This document shows positions 46,262-57,107 of a stretch of DNA of 64,000 bases, piece after piece. The notes beneath the pieces are model-generated. The model worked only from the letters and a program-made list of their open reading frames with translations. It did no database searches and was not told where the DNA came from. The DNA is from Paralithodes platypus (Eukaryota; Arthropoda; Malacostraca; Decapoda; Lithodidae): assembly GCA_032716605.1 (NCBI GenBank), contig CM064502.1, forward strand, positions 36,416,395-36,480,394, written 5' to 3'. Position 1 is the first letter of the stretch; each line of letters starts with the position of its first letter. The position numbers and the translations under genes are program-made.

Positions 46262-46326
46262 GTCAAATACGAACTGAAAATTCAGACAATGCACAATCAG
46301 TAACATCCAACTCTAATACTCTTTAG

Positions 46327-47473
46327 GTGTTTTATGTAAATGCTCGTAGCATACGCAATACATTTTCAGATCTAGAGGAAATTGTGTTTACAGAACATTA
46401 TGATATAATCGGCATTACAGAAGCTTGGTTAAATACGGAAGACAGAGACTTTTTAGCCGAATATACGCTTCCTGGTTATACAATGTTTGAGAAAAGTCGG
46501 ATCAATAGAAATGGAGGAGGAGTTCTGTTTTTTATAAAGGAAAGTCTTAATCCCGTCTTAATGTCAAAACCTCAAATTGCGAATATAGACATATCTTACG
46601 TACTATTAACCCTTAATTAGCGGCGAGCAACATAAGTCGAGTTAAATAAAGCTGGACTATGTGGCGGTGCTCGACATATATCGTGTGGCAATTTCAGCAC
46701 GTAATGTTGCTGAGAGAGAGAGACAAGTGGTGGCAGGAGAGTAGCGAGCGTATGACTGCTCCAGACCACCGCGGCGAACCTACTGACACTAATCCCACCT
46801 CCTCCCTCCCTCTCTCACTCGCTATATACGGAATTGTATGGGGAAAGTGCCTAATTACATGCTTTTTGCACTCGCGTTGCATGGTTATTGCAAGAAAACT
46901 AGCCATCATAAAAGGATCGTTATGGTGTCATTCGAAAGCTCTGTTTATGCCCTTTCAGGGATAGATACTTGTTTTACGTTCTGGGTCTTATTTAGGCATG
47001 AAAATGATCACGTAAACAGCCCTATTTTGGCTAAAAACACCCCGCTGGGCGGTACATATAAATAAACCGCATAGGCCGCTCGTAAGGTGTTAAATAATAA
47101 ACGAGGAACTAAAATAACACTAGCTTTATTATACACACCCCCATCTCAATCAGTGCAAACTGACAGTGAAATTTATGAACAAATTGCAGAAATAACTAAC
47201 ATACAAGATACCGTAATTCTTGGCGATTTCAACTTACCCGTGACTAAATGGGGCGATATTCTTACTTCACACTCTGGACACGACCTCTATGCTAACTTGC
47301 AAGAGAGTTCACATTTTCAATTTGTACAATCTCCGACCCATGGTAATAATGTGCTTGACCTTGTACTCGCAACAAAAGAAGAATTAATAGAGAATTTGAA
47401 TGTTGGTGATGAATTCAGTAACAGCGACCATCGTACGATAACTTTCACTTTAAAGTTTACTAGTAACAAATGA
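46327..47473 (+). pseudogene. LINE-E ORF2, endonuclease domain (split by MITE-1)
   Basis: Opening block FYVNARSIRNTF at 46327, GITEAWLN near 46410 and GGGVLFFIK near 46515. MITE-1 breaks the frame at 46606-47093. The domain resumes with LALLYTPP, GDFNLPVTKW (47220) and SDHRTITF (47425). An in-frame TGA at 47471-47473 precedes the linker to RT. This is an APE-type endonuclease that would nick target DNA. Confidence 0.9.
46606..47093 (+). mobile_element. MITE-1 copy inside the LINE-E endonuclease
   Basis: Body 46610-47089 (480 bp), TTAA at 46606-46609 and 47090-47093. Same orientation as the copy at 16003, with few differences. Removing it and one TTAA restores the reading frame position, which proves it is a discrete insertion. 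Confidence 0.93.
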
Positions 47474-49033
47474 AATAGCAGCATTGAGAAAGTCCCTAAT
47501 TTCAAGAAAGCAAATTTTCATAAACTTAAATCAAAGCTTAAAGAAACTGACTGGAGCTTTCTGACAAACAATAACGACATATATACATCTTGGGAGTGTT
47601 TCACAACCACTTACCTTAAGGCAGTGCAAGACTGCATACCATCGAAAATACGGCGTCCAGGCCATAATGATAAGCCCAAATGGTGGAATAAAGATATTTC
47701 AGACTGTCTGCTTGCTAAAAAAAATTGCTAATGATAGATTAAAATCCTCACAAAATGACGAAGAACGGGTGAAATTTGTAGAGCTACGACGCAAAGCCAA
47801 AAAGTTAATTAAGCAAAGTAAAAAGACCCTGGAGTTACATGTTGCGAATCAAAGTAAAACAAACCCGAAAGAATTCTATAGTTATATCAGAAAGAAAAAA
47901 GTAGTTACTTCAACTGTTGGACCGTTAGTTGATGGAAATGGAGAATACACCAAAGACGAAGTACAAATGAGTAATGCCCTCAATACCTTCTTTGCATCAG
48001 TTTTTACAATCTCAGACCTCAGTGATATCCCTACACCATCGCCGATTTAGATTGATAATTCAGATGTTCTAAGCAATATCACCGTTACAGAGAGAGAAGT
48101 ATTGAATTGTTTAGATAAACTCAAGGTAAATCAAACGCCTGGACCTGATACAATCTCACCTAGAGTTCTAAAGGAAGCTAAGGATGAGCTCTCCAAACCA
48201 CTGACATTGCTATTCAATGAATCCTTGCAGTCTGGGACTATGCCTGATCAGTGGAAGCTAGCCAACGTAACACCGATATTCAAAAAAGGCAGCAAATCCC
48301 TACCCAGTAACTATCGTCCAATTAGCTTAACCTCAATTGTATGTAAAATGCTAGAAACGGTCATAAGAGACAGACTCGTAAATCACTTAGAGGCAAATAA
48401 CTTACTTAAAGATACTGAACACGGCTTTCGTAAAAAAACGTTCCTGTTTAACAAACCTCTTAGACTTCTTCCACGATATCCTCAACCTCTACGATGAGAG
48501 TAAAGCTGTAGATATTATATACCTTGATTTTCAAAAGGCCTTTGACAAAGTTCCCCACAAACGTTTACTGCTAAAACTAAAAGCTCATGGAATACAAGAC
48601 GGTGTGTTGAAATGGATAGAAAATTGGCTCAGCGACAGAAAGCAAAGAGTAGTCATAAACGGTAAGGCATCTAAATGGACCAATGTAAGTAGCGGGGTAC
48701 CCCAGGGATCGGTACTAGGACCAATTCTCTTTCAAATTTACATCAACGACATAGATGAGGGTCTCACCTGTACAATCTCAAAATTTGCTGACGATACAAA
48801 AATTGCAAATAGCGTACTCTCAAAAGAACAAGTTGACGATATGCAACACAATCTAGATAAATTGTCATGTTGGGCCCAAATTTGGCAAATGAGTTTCAAT
48901 GCGGATAAATGTAAAGTACTACATATCGGATACCTAAATGAGAAAGCAAACTATTCGATGAATGGCACTCAGCTTAAGAATGTAAACAAAGAAACCGATC
49001 TGGGAGTAACAATATCGATTAACCTAAAACCGA
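47474..49033 (+). pseudogene. LINE-E ORF2, reverse transcriptase first part
   Basis: Linker, then frame change at a run of A near 47720, TAG at 48048-48050 and another frame change near 48437. RT blocks: QTPGPDTISP, FKKGSKSLPSNYRPISL, EHGFRK, YLDFQKAFDKVPH, GVPQGSVLGPILF and the catalytic SKFADDTKIAN (FADD, 48785). The C-terminal part begins with DLGVTISINLK and stops where LINE-F is inserted. CR1/L2-type blocks. Confidence 0.9.
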
Positions 49034-49039
49034 CTCCAA

Positions 49040-49780
49040 CTCCAACATAACCATCATAAACACATACATCCCTCCCCAAACATCCCCTACAGTACCAAAT
49101 GAATACAGACCACACTTACAACACATCACAAACACCCCACACACCCCACACATCATCCTGGGTGGTGACTTCAACGCCAAGACGTCGGCCTGGTTTGTCG
49201 ACAACCCCGACACAGACAGAGGGCTGGTACTACAAAACCAAACCGATAACCTCATCATCCTTAACGACATCCATCAACATACCCATATTCCTCACCAAGC
49301 CCTCTATAACCCATCATCTCCAGACATCACCTTTTGCTCCCCAGAACTCGCCCCCACAACATCCTGGAGGGTGGTCAGAACCTTAGGCTCTGACCACCTC
49401 CCGATCATTATCACCACCAAAACCAGACTCACCCCAGCTAGCCACAAACACACATACACCAATTATAAAAGAGCTAACTGGGAAGCATTCACAAATGAGA
49501 CAGAACAACACTTCACAACTCTAAACAGTACACCCATCACTAACATCAACAATGCTGTACACATACTCAATAAAACTATCCAAAACGCTGACAAGAAACA
49601 CATTCCAAGAGGTAACAGAAAAAGACACAACCGCAACTTCACACCAGAAATTCAAAACCTCATCAGACAACGCGACATACTGAAACACTCCCCAGCACCC
49701 CACACACAAGACATCACACAACAAATTCAAGCACTCAACACCCAAACTAACAACAAAATACAGAACAACAAAAACTAAAT
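49040..49780 (+). pseudogene. LINE-F endonuclease part
   Basis: An open frame enters in the middle of the APE endonuclease: IILGGDFNAKTSAW (49152) and RTLGSDHLPIII (49378, the SDH box), then the linker. It ends at 49776 by a frame change; the following 300 bases of linker are poorly readable. Confidence 0.85.
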
Positions 49781-50100
49781 TGGAATAACTTCCTACAAAC
49801 ACTTGATCACAAAACAAACCCCAAAAAACTATACAAAACACTAAACAGCATCACACTTTCCAACAGCAACACAACTCACATGCTGCAATCACAACAACAG
49901 ACTCTACTCCTTCATGTAAACAACAAGCAAACACTCTCATCAATCACTTCTCACATGTCAGCCACCTAAAACCTCACAAAGACGACCGACGTGTCATCCG
50001 ACGTAAGAGACAATTCCCCACAGACCCTGACTATACACCCTTCACCAATCACCAGACAAAGCATATCATCAACAATCTCAAGCACTCACCCACCTGTGGC

Positions 50101-51861
50101 CTAGACAACATAAGCAACATACACCTCAGACACCTGGGACCACAAGGCATACAAGCACTCACTAACATATCAAACTACAGCTATTCACACAACACAATAC
50201 CAGACATTTGGAAGCATGGTATCATCATCACATTCCCCAAACCCAACAAAGACCCCACGCTACCCTCCTCGCACCGCCCCATCACACTCCTTTGCTCCCC
50301 CTCCAAAGTCATGGAACGCCTAGTATTACAACTAATTACACCTGACCTACCCCTAGCTCCAACACAACATGGCTTTAGGCCACTGCACTCCACAAACACT
50401 CTTCTCACAGACCTTACACAAAGAGCTTTCGACGGCATCAATTCAGCTAGACCACCACACAGATCACTATTAGCCACACTCGACATTAGTAAAGCCTTCG
50501 ATGCCATCCCCCGCCACAACCTAACAAACAAAATCTACAACACAAACATGCACAACAACACAAAACGGTGGCTGGCCAACTTCCTAGCAGGCAGATGTGC
50601 ACACGTATCTTTTGCCGGTCAGTCCTCTAAAATCAGAAACTTTCCAAACGGAGTCCCACAAGGATCCGTCCTATCGCCCGCACTCTTCAATCTGTACATG
50701 CACGATATAACTACACCCAATACGCCCCAAATAAACTTAGCCTCCTATGCAGATGACATAACACTCACATGCACACACCATGACCCAAAAAGAGCAACAG
50801 ATCTCCTTCAACCCTATCTCAACACACTACATGGCTGGTGCACTACAAACAGACTTAATCTAGCCCCAGCCAAATCCACCGCAACCCTGCTCACAAGTTG
50901 GACAGGAGAACACGAATACATCCCTCAACTCACCATAAACAACACACCCCTAACACATACACACACACCCAAAATCCTAGGAGTAACATATGATACTCAT
51001 ATGACATTCAAACAGCACACCACAAACATTAAAAAGAAACTGACACCCAGACTTAACGCCCTCAGGTCACTTGCTCACACAAAATTTGGACACAACAAAG
51101 AAACTACCACCACAGTATATAAACAATACATAAGATCAGTGATGGAATACGCAAGCCCAGCCTGGGCTTCTAACCTAGCTGAAACACATCATAAGACCTT
51201 ACAGACTATTCAAAACAAAGCCCTGAAGATCATTACAGGCTGCACAGCTACTGCACCCACAGATCACCTACATCAAGAAACCAAAATCCTCAAAGTCAAA
51301 GACCATCTGGACATGAGAGGCACTCAATTCCTGGCAGCAGCCTCCACGAACCAAGACCACCCACTAAACTACATGGCAACACACCCACAGACACCAAGAA
51401 ATATCAAAACAACACCCAGCACACGGTATCACACACAATTATTGTCCTCTCTCCCTCCCTGCCCACCCCGAACCAACTTCCAGAAGCACATCCATACTCA
51501 TATCTCTCACCGATCCATCCACTCACTCACAGACAACACGCAGCTGCATGCACGACCTCCCGAAATCCATCCTTCCGAATCCTCCCTTCCTCGCGAGGAC
51601 AGAGTCCACCTGGCCAGGCTGAGATGCGGACACCATCCAGCTCTCCTGAGCTATCAGAAGAGACTGGATGACTCCGTTGTCGACACCTGCCCGGGATGTA
51701 ACACAGCACCCCATACCATTAAACACATCATAGAAGACTGCATTTCACACAACCACTTACGCCAACAACACAATCTACACTCAATGAGAGCTCTGTGGGA
51801 AAGCCCGATCGTGGCCATGGCCTTTCTCAGGGACTCGGGGCTGTTCGGCCAGGCAGCTTAG
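50101..51861 (+). CDS. LINE-F reverse transcriptase and C-terminal zinc finger
   Basis: An open frame of about 585 codons without lesion. RT blocks: SSHRPITLL, TQHGFRPLHST, TLDISKAFDAIPRH (block A), NGVPQGSVLSPALF and LASYADDITL (catalytic YADD, 50746). The far C-terminus has VHLARLRCGHH and a CCHC-like cluster C-P-G-C-N5-H-N4-C (CPGC near 51690), then an ALWESP block and the stop at 51859. This C-terminal finger is characteristic of Jockey/I-supergroup LINEs, possibly Ingi/Vingi-like. Base composition is noticeably C/A-rich compared with LINE-E. Confidence 0.9.
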   Translation, partial: LDNISNIHLRHLGPQGIQALTNISNYSYSHNTIPDIWKHGIIITFPKPNKDPTLPSSHRPITLLCSPSKVMERLVLQLITPDLPLAPTQHGFRPLHSTNTLLTDLTQRAFDGINSARPPHRSLLATLDISKAFDAIPRHNLTNKIYNTNMHNNTKRWLANFLAGRCAHVSFAGQSSKIRNFPNGVPQGSVLSPALFNLYMHDITTPNTPQINLASYADDITLTCTHHDPKRATDLLQPYLNTLHGWCTTNRLNLAPAKSTATLLTSWTGEHEYIPQLTINNTPLTHTHTPKILGVTYDTHMTFKQHTTNIKKKLTPRLNALRSLAHTKFGHNKETTTTVYKQYIRSVMEYASPAWASNLAETHHKTLQTIQNKALKIITGCTATAPTDHLHQETKILKVKDHLDMRGTQFLAAASTNQDHPLNYMATHPQTPRNIKTTPSTRYHTQLLSSLPPCPPRTNFQKHIHTHISHRSIHSLTDNTQLHARPPEIHPSESSLPREDRVHLARLRCGHHPALLSYQKRLDDSVVDTCPGCNTAPHTIKHIIEDCISHNHLRQQHNLHSMRALWESPIVAMAFLRDSGLFGQAA

Positions 51862-51891
51862 GGAACATCAACAACAACAACCTAAAACCGA

Positions 51892-52702
51892 GTCAACAAT
51901 GTTCAGAAGTTGTTAAGAAGGCAAACAAAATAATTGGCTTTATAGGCAGGTCATTTGAGCATAAATCCAAAGAAGTTATCCTAACCCTTTACAATTCCTT
52001 AGTCCGCCCTCTTCTGGAATACTGCGTTCAATCCTGGTGCCCTTATTACCAAAAAGATATAAACAAGCTAGAACGAGTTCAACGTAGAGTTACCAAAATG
52101 ATACCTAGCCTAAAGAACAAACCATACGAAGAGCGTCTTAGAGAATTAAATCTATTTCCTTTTAACTCAGCGCAGATTAAGAGGTGACTTAATTCAACTG
52201 TTCAAAATCATCAAAGGCATCGACAATATGAACTGTAGTAAGTACTTCACTATCGACCAATCTAATTACACGCGGGGAAACGGTTGCAAAATTATTGGTA
52301 AATCTTTTAACTCACACGAATCTAAGAATTTCTTCTTCAATCGAGTTGTCAACTTGTGGAATGGGCTTCCCCGAGACGTTATAGACTGCAGCACCGTTGA
52401 TTCATTTAAACTCCGCTTAGACAAATATCTCGCATCAAACCCGCGACTGACTGCGTTTGTAAATGAATAACTTTATTTTATCCCCCCCTCAGTTACTAAC
52501 CCATCTGTCCCCTACTAACTTCCTAATCCTGCCACGGACATTAGTTCTGGAGCAGTAGTTCCCTTTCCAATGTTCCCTTACCCACTCTAAACCACTGTTT
52601 GGACATTTGATCCTCAGTGTTTTGGAGGACAAGCAGCCTAGAAGGGTCACTAGACCTGTTGTTGCTTGATTTCCTTTGTACTCCTTTGTACTCCTTTGTA
52701 CT
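51892..52702 (+). pseudogene. LINE-E ORF2 C-terminal part and 3' UTR
   Basis: Resumes after LINE-F: VRPLLEYCVQSWCPYY, VQRRVTKMIPSL, a frame change near 52180, then FFNRVVNLWNGLPRDV and the stop at 52468. The 3' UTR runs to a tandem CTCCTTTGTA tail. Confidence 0.88.
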
Positions 52703-53050
52703 CTCTTTGGCTTGTATCCATTCGGCCCCATTCAGCATATTGTTTTAAGACGTTTACCCCCATCCAGGTGTCAATATTTTCTTGGCGAGCGGTAGCGAGC
52801 CAGCATATACCGGTATATATATTTTTGTTTTACAGCAAACTGAATTTGTAAAAAAAATTATAGAAAAATTTCTTCGGCGAAGCCGGATTTCTCCATACAA
52901 TGCTGGCTCGCTATCGCTCGCCAGGTAAAAATCGACACCTGGATGGGGATAAACGTCTTAAAATAGTTGGCTGAATGGGGCCAAATGGATACAAGTCAGA
53001 GAAAGAGAGAAAAGGAGAGAAAGATAAAAAAAGCAGGTGACCCCCCTTAA
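52703..53050 (+). mobile_element. MITE-2 copy B, right part
   Basis: Continues the MITE cut at 44860: TGGCTTGTATCCATTCGG, CATCCAGGTGTCAA, the palindromic CGGCGAAGCCG centre, the mirrored right arm and GTGACCCCCC with TTAA at 53047-53050. Together with 44816-44860 it forms one element of about 390 bp. Confidence 0.82.
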
Positions 53051-53235
53051 ATAATAGGATGTCAACCTGATGCTGAAAAATGTGTCATGAATTCTGGTGG
53101 GGGGGGAGGGGGGGGGGGGGCAAAACAATTTATTCATGCAACTCACAGATACTTGAGAAACTATATAAACATAGATATCATTATCATCTACAAACGTCCT
53201 TAACATCACCACTTTCACACAAGTACATTGTAAGG

Positions 53236-54584
53236 TTAAGGGGGGTCCATTTTTTTGTTTATCTTTCTCTCCTTTTCGCTCTTTCTCTGGCTGGTATCCA
53301 TTCGGCCCATTCAGCCAACTGTTTTAAGACGTTTATCCCCATCCAGGTGTCGATTTCTTCCTGGCGAGCGATACCGAGCCAGCATTGTATGGAGAAATCC
53401 GGCTTTGCCGGAGAAGTTTTTCTATCGAAAAATTTACACATTTAACTTGCTGTCAAAACAAAAATATATATATGCTGGCTCGCTACCGCTCGCCAGGAAA
53501 ATATTGACAGATGGTTGGGGGTAACCGTCTTAACCCTTCTTTGGCGGCGCCCGGCTATAGCCGGGCGAGAGAACCAAGGACTATGTGGCGGAGCCCGGCT
53601 ATAGTCGCATGCAATTTTGAGCACGTAATGTGCTCTGAGAGAGAGCGGAGCAGTGGGAGGAGCGTAGGTTACCTCATGACCGCTCGCCACGGTGGCCGTG
53701 GAGCTACTGAGATGTACTCCACCCTACTCCACCCTCCCTCACTCGTTTCACACGTAATAATGTAAGGAAATGACCGTATTTTACCGATTTTGCCCTTCGG
53801 TTGCACGATCGTTGCAAGACAACCAGTGATCGTAGAAGGATGGGTCTGGTGTCATTGGAAAGCTAAATTAACGCCCTTTCAGGGATACATACTTGTATTA
53901 CGCTCTGGCTCTTGTTTATGCATGAAAACGAGCACGGAAACAAGCTCGTTTACGGAAAAAAAACCCCGCTGGGTGGCACTCCACCACCCGCTCTTTGAGT
54001 GTTAAAAAAAGTAGGCTGAATGGGGCCGAATAGATACAAGCCAAAGAGAGAGGGAGAGAAAGAGAGAAAAGAAAGAGGTGGACTCCCTCGTCTAATAGTA
54101 GCTATAATAAAGTAAACCAACGGCGTCTGTACGTGGTGATGGGCTGGTCTATAAGAATGAGTTGAGCGTTCTCTGCCATACCCATAGCTTACTCTGACTG
54201 TTCCTTTTACTTATATATTATCTAGATCTCAAGTGACGGCGTCTTTTCCGTGGATTGACCTCCCTACTGCCAACCCTGGCAGGTTGGGAGCCAAAGCGTC
54301 ACATTTTTCCTTTGCCCCTCAACTTTCCCTTTATAATTGCTGAGGGGCACAGGGCCATGGGTGGGGCTTTTGTTTCCCCGGCGGTTCCGCACCTCCTCAG
54401 CTCCCCGCCTTTGAGTGGCATCGGTCACCTGGGCATTATTAGTGGTAAGCTGGGAGGGTTCTGTGGTGGCACTCCACCACCCGCTCTTTGAGTGTTAAAA
54501 AAAGTAGGCTGAATGGGGCCGAATAGATACAAGCCAAAGAGAGAGGGAGAGAAAGAGAGAAAAGAAAGAGGTGGACTCCCTTAA
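53236..54584 (+). mobile_element. MITE-2 copy C with nested MITE-1 and an internal duplication
   Basis: Left TTAA at 53236-53239; right end GTGGACTCCC with TTAA at 54581-54584. Inside: MITE-1 at 53534-54001 splits the right arm. The right arm itself occurs twice (54002-54088 and 54498-54580) because a segment reaching from the end of MITE-1 into a LINE fragment was duplicated. Confidence 0.75.
53530..54005 (+). mobile_element. Divergent MITE-1 copy (468 bp) inside MITE-2 copy C
   Basis: TTAA at 53530-53533 and 54002-54005. Ends CCCTTCTTTGGCGG and CACTCAAAGAGCGG (reverse complement). The internal blocks GCACGTAATGT, TGTCATTGGAAAGCT and CCCTTTCAGGGATA match the other copies. The palindromes are different: CCCGGCTATAGCCGGG near 53552 where the 480-bp copies have a CTCGAC-type palindrome. 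Confidence 0.87.
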
Positions 54585-54585
54585 T

Positions 54586-54670
54586 AATGATGAGTGATTG
54601 CCATTGACGAGAATCAAACTTGGGACCCCCAAAGAAGACGACAGTACTCTAGCATTGTACTGCCAAGCAT

Positions 54671-54672
<2 letters not shown>
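54586..54672 (-). other. tRNA-derived SINE-like sequence
   Basis: Minus strand: a tRNA-like GGCAGTACAATGCTAGAGTACT head, a B-box-like AAGTTTGATTCTC, then GGCAATCACTCATC. A related sequence on the plus strand at 55362-55450 shares the GGGGGTCC, B-box and CAAT.ACT.ATC parts, so this is a repeat family rather than a tRNA gene. Confidence 0.5.

Positions 54673-54715
<43 letters not shown>
54673..54715. repeat. (AAT)n microsatellite
   Basis: Perfect trinucleotide run next to the SINE-like sequence, possibly its tail. Confidence 0.95.
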
Positions 54716-54716
<1 letters not shown>

Positions 54717-54744
54717 TTAACTCCTGCTGTACAGGTGACTTCTT

Positions 54745-54900
54745 TATATTTTTAATCTAGCTATATTTAGACGATTTTGTGCAGTTTAAGAAGGATCTGT
54801 GGTAGTAAACGAGGTTACTTGCGATAGTTTGAAGCCTGATAATTGCTGGAGGGCCTATTTAAGCTGGATATAATCGTCTAATAGTAGCTATAATAAAGTA
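54745..54900 (+). repeat. Diverged direct repeat, copy 1 of 2
   Basis: About 150 bp similar to 55905-56062: both have GCTATATTTAGA, GATAGTTTGAAGCCT and a TATAATCG block. Identity is unknown; the second copy lies right beside IR exon 56107-56266. Confidence 0.7.
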
Positions 54901-54914
54901 AACCAACGGCGTCT

Positions 54915-55340
54915 GTACGTGGTGATGGGCTGGTCTATAAGAATGAGAGTTGAGCGTTCTCTGCCATACCCATAGCTTACTCTGACTGTTCCTTTTACTT
55001 ATATATTATCTAGATCTCAAGTGACGGCGTCTTTTCCGTGGATTGACCTCCCTACTGCCAACCCTGGCAGGTTGGGAGCCAAAGCGTCACATTTTTCCTT
55101 TGCCCCTCAACTTTCCCTTTATAATTGCTGAGGGGCACAGGGCCATGGGTGGGGCTTTTGTTTCCCCGGCGGTTCCGCACCCTCCTCAGCTCCCCGCCTT
55201 TGAGTGGCATCGGTCACCTGGGCATTATTAGTGGTAAGCTGGGAGGGTTCTGTGGGGGCACTCGGTTATGGCCTTGGCCTTGCTCGGGACCTTGGGGCTG
55301 CTCGGCCAGACAACCTGAGGAACAGCAACAACAACAACAA
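54915..55340 (+). mobile_element. LINE-F-family 3' fragment with target duplication
   Basis: The 3' end reads like LINE-F: GGGGCTGCTCGGCCAGACAAC, then a stop and (AAC)n. ACGGCGTCTGTAC precedes it (about 54902-54914) and follows the tail (about 55340-55352), a 13-bp target duplication. The duplicated partner (54133-54466) lacks the 3' end. Confidence 0.8.
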
Positions 55341-55361
55341 CGGCGTCTGTACAGAAGGGGT

Positions 55362-55460
55362 TAAAGGTTTAGAACACAATCTTCTTACATATCCATTCTC
55401 GATATATGATTGGGGGTCCGGAGTTCGATTCTCAGCAGTTGCAATTACTAATCATTTCTT
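55362..55460 (+). other. tRNA-derived SINE-like sequence
   Basis: GGGGGTCCGGAGTTCGATTC is B-box-like (GTTCGATTC), followed by CAGCAGTTGCAATTACTAATC. Related to the minus-strand copy at 54586-54672. Confidence 0.5.
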
Positions 55461-55671
55461 TACCGTATAATATGTACTTTGTTTTAAGTGGTTAGATGTT
55501 AAGAACGTGTGTAGATCATATAGAAATAATGTTGTATTCATTGGCATTTCCTGCATACCTATATCCCCAAGATATAGAGTAAATGTTTTACGAAAAACAC
55601 TCTTTTCATGTAGTTCCTGATAAGATGTTTGTAACTATTGATGTGTAGTTATTGTAAGTCTCTCTCTAAAG

Positions 55672-55877
55672 CCGGTATCACACGAGAGTTTTTATAGTCA
55701 ACATTCGATAACATTTTTTTTTCTGACAACATTTCTGAAGCATTTTACCCTGGTATAGGAAACTAGACTGATGGTAGATGAATTTAGGTGGCCGAAATAA
55801 TCAAAATATTGACCAGATATGCTACCAGACCAGTGTTAAGGATACGTGTTGAGGGAAAAAGCTCTTGTGTGATACCG
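55672..55877. mobile_element. MITE-3: 206-bp inverted-repeat element
   Basis: The left end CCGGTATCACACGAGAG and the right end CTCTTGTGTGATACCG are inverted copies with one mismatch; the T/A-rich stretches next to them also pair. No coding capacity. The superfamily is uncertain because the duplication is not clear. Confidence 0.72.
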
Positions 55878-55904
55878 TGATACCCTTCCTGTACCAGCGA
55901 AGTC

Positions 55905-56062
55905 TTTTATATTGTATGCTTGCTATATTTAGATGATTTAATGTAGCTAAGGAAGGCTCTGTGATAGTTAAAAGGGTTGATTGAGATAGTTTGAAGCCTT
56001 ATAATTGCAGGAAGCCCTTTTTAAACTGAATATAATCGCATCTAATTGTTGCCAGAATATAA
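55905..56062 (+). repeat. Diverged direct repeat, copy 2 of 2
   Basis: Partner of 54745-54900, with more substitutions. Lies within 50 bp of the IR exon, so it is intronic on the minus strand. Confidence 0.7.
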
Positions 56063-56106
56063 TGAAAAGGATATCACTGGTACTGTAAGGGTTAACTGTG
56101 ACTGAC

Positions 56107-56266
56107 CTTAACCAAGAGAGTACAGACGAGGACGGTGAAAGCCAGGACAACCGCCCACACCGTGTTGGTCAGCGGGAAGAAACAGTTTAGCCAGCTGGGT
56201 CTAGCCACCGGCTTGGCCATGCCAAACATTAACGGAGAGTAAATCAGGATCACTGTGTAGTCCCAC
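56107..56266 (-). CDS. Ionotropic receptor (IR/iGluR-like), exon with M1 helix
   Basis: Minus-strand exon of 160 bases: acceptor TTATCTTACAG before 56266, donor GTCAGT after 56107. One leading base completes a codon from the previous exon; 53 codons follow without stop. The peptide has the order seen before and in the first membrane helix of IR ion channels: WDYT (the D-F/Y-S/T of the end of S1), a SPLMFGMAKP segment, PSWLNCFFPLT, then a hydrophobic helix (VWAVVLAFTVLVCTLLV). IRs are chemosensory cation channels of protostomes, located in sensory neuron membranes. The upstream exon is at 63621-63697; the pore and M2-M3 exons must lie further left on the minus strand and were not found. An alternative is a recent pseudogene, but both splice sites and the frame look maintained. 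Confidence 0.78.
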
Positions 56267-56280
56267 CTGTAAGATAATCA

Positions 56281-57107
56281 ATCAAGATCAATATTCACCG
56301 ACAAATTTGTTCCTTACCTACGCAATATTTTGGGACTATCACCTAAACTTGTCCGCCTTCACATGTATCTAAAGCCGGACTGTGAACTTGGGTGGATCTA
56401 CTAGTAGGGGTAGACTTAGAATGACGTGGAATCAGGTACTTCGGTCCGATCTCAAAATAAACAAAATTGACAGCAGAGGCTGCCCTTGACTGGGCCGCCT
56501 GGAAGGACACCATTTAGGACATGAGACTGTAACCCCATTATGTGGAAAAAACTGTATTTAAACTTGTATTTATGTATGTAACTACAATATATGTGTTGTA
56601 CGTCAAAAAAATGTCCCTCTCTCTCTCTCGATTTACCACAAAGCATCATTATAGTTATTGGTGAACTATTGAATTTGACTTTACAGACGATTTGACTGAA
56701 AATCTAGACATCAACCATTGCACAATTTCAACAAGATCGCAACCAGTGCCAACTCAACCATTTCTGTTAACCCCTCCAATCCCAGCGCCGTATATATACG
56801 GCAGTCGACAAGTAACTCCCAAGTCCCAGCGACATATACAGTATATCTGTCAGTAATGTACTTTCCTTGTAACTGCCTGTACAACCCTGTACCAGTTACC
56901 ATGACCTTTTGAGCACTGCTCCCGTGTTGGCAACACATCTCAGATTATATGAGATCCACTGAAGGGTGACAGAGCCAGTGTTGCCTCATCTTTGGAGGTG
57001 GATAGGTTGTCTCTCATGCCATTTTTTGCCACATTGCTTGGGACTGCAGGGGACTTTTATTACTGTATCCTACGGTACAGTACGGGTTAAGTTAGATTTG
57101 GTTGGGA
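56281..57107. other. IR intron, unassigned part
   Basis: No element recognised. It contains the short palindrome GCCGTATATATACGGC near 56787 and a CT microsatellite near 56616. Open frames are short. Confidence 0.5.

Larger units (their letters stand above)
49021..51891 (+). mobile_element. LINE-F inserted in LINE-E (13-bp target duplication)
   Basis: Target duplication AACCTAAAACCGA at 49021-49033 and 51879-51891. Body 49034-51878. Truncated at its 5' end within the endonuclease; ends with an (AAC)n tail (51863-51880). A short 3' fragment of the same family lies at 54915-55340 with the same tail type. Confidence 0.92.
44861..52702 (+). mobile_element. LINE-E: CR1/L2-type non-LTR retrotransposon, near full length but broken
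   Basis: Inserted in MITE-2 copy B; CTCTC occurs at both junctions. It has a 5' UTR of tandem repeats, ORF1 with an esterase domain, ORF2 with endonuclease and RT, and ends in a tandem CTCCTTTGTA tail (52672-52702) instead of poly-A. It is split twice: by MITE-1 at 46610 and by LINE-F at 49034. Several stops and frame changes show it is old. Confidence 0.9.
53968..55260 (+). repeat. Local direct duplication spanning a MITE end and a LINE fragment
   Basis: 53968-54085 equals 54464-54580, and 54090-54466 equals about 54872-55256, nearly base for base. The breakpoint joins GGCACT of the LINE fragment to GGCACT of the MITE end, a microhomology junction. Copy two also carries about 285 bp (54585-54870) that copy one lacks. 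Confidence 0.85.
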
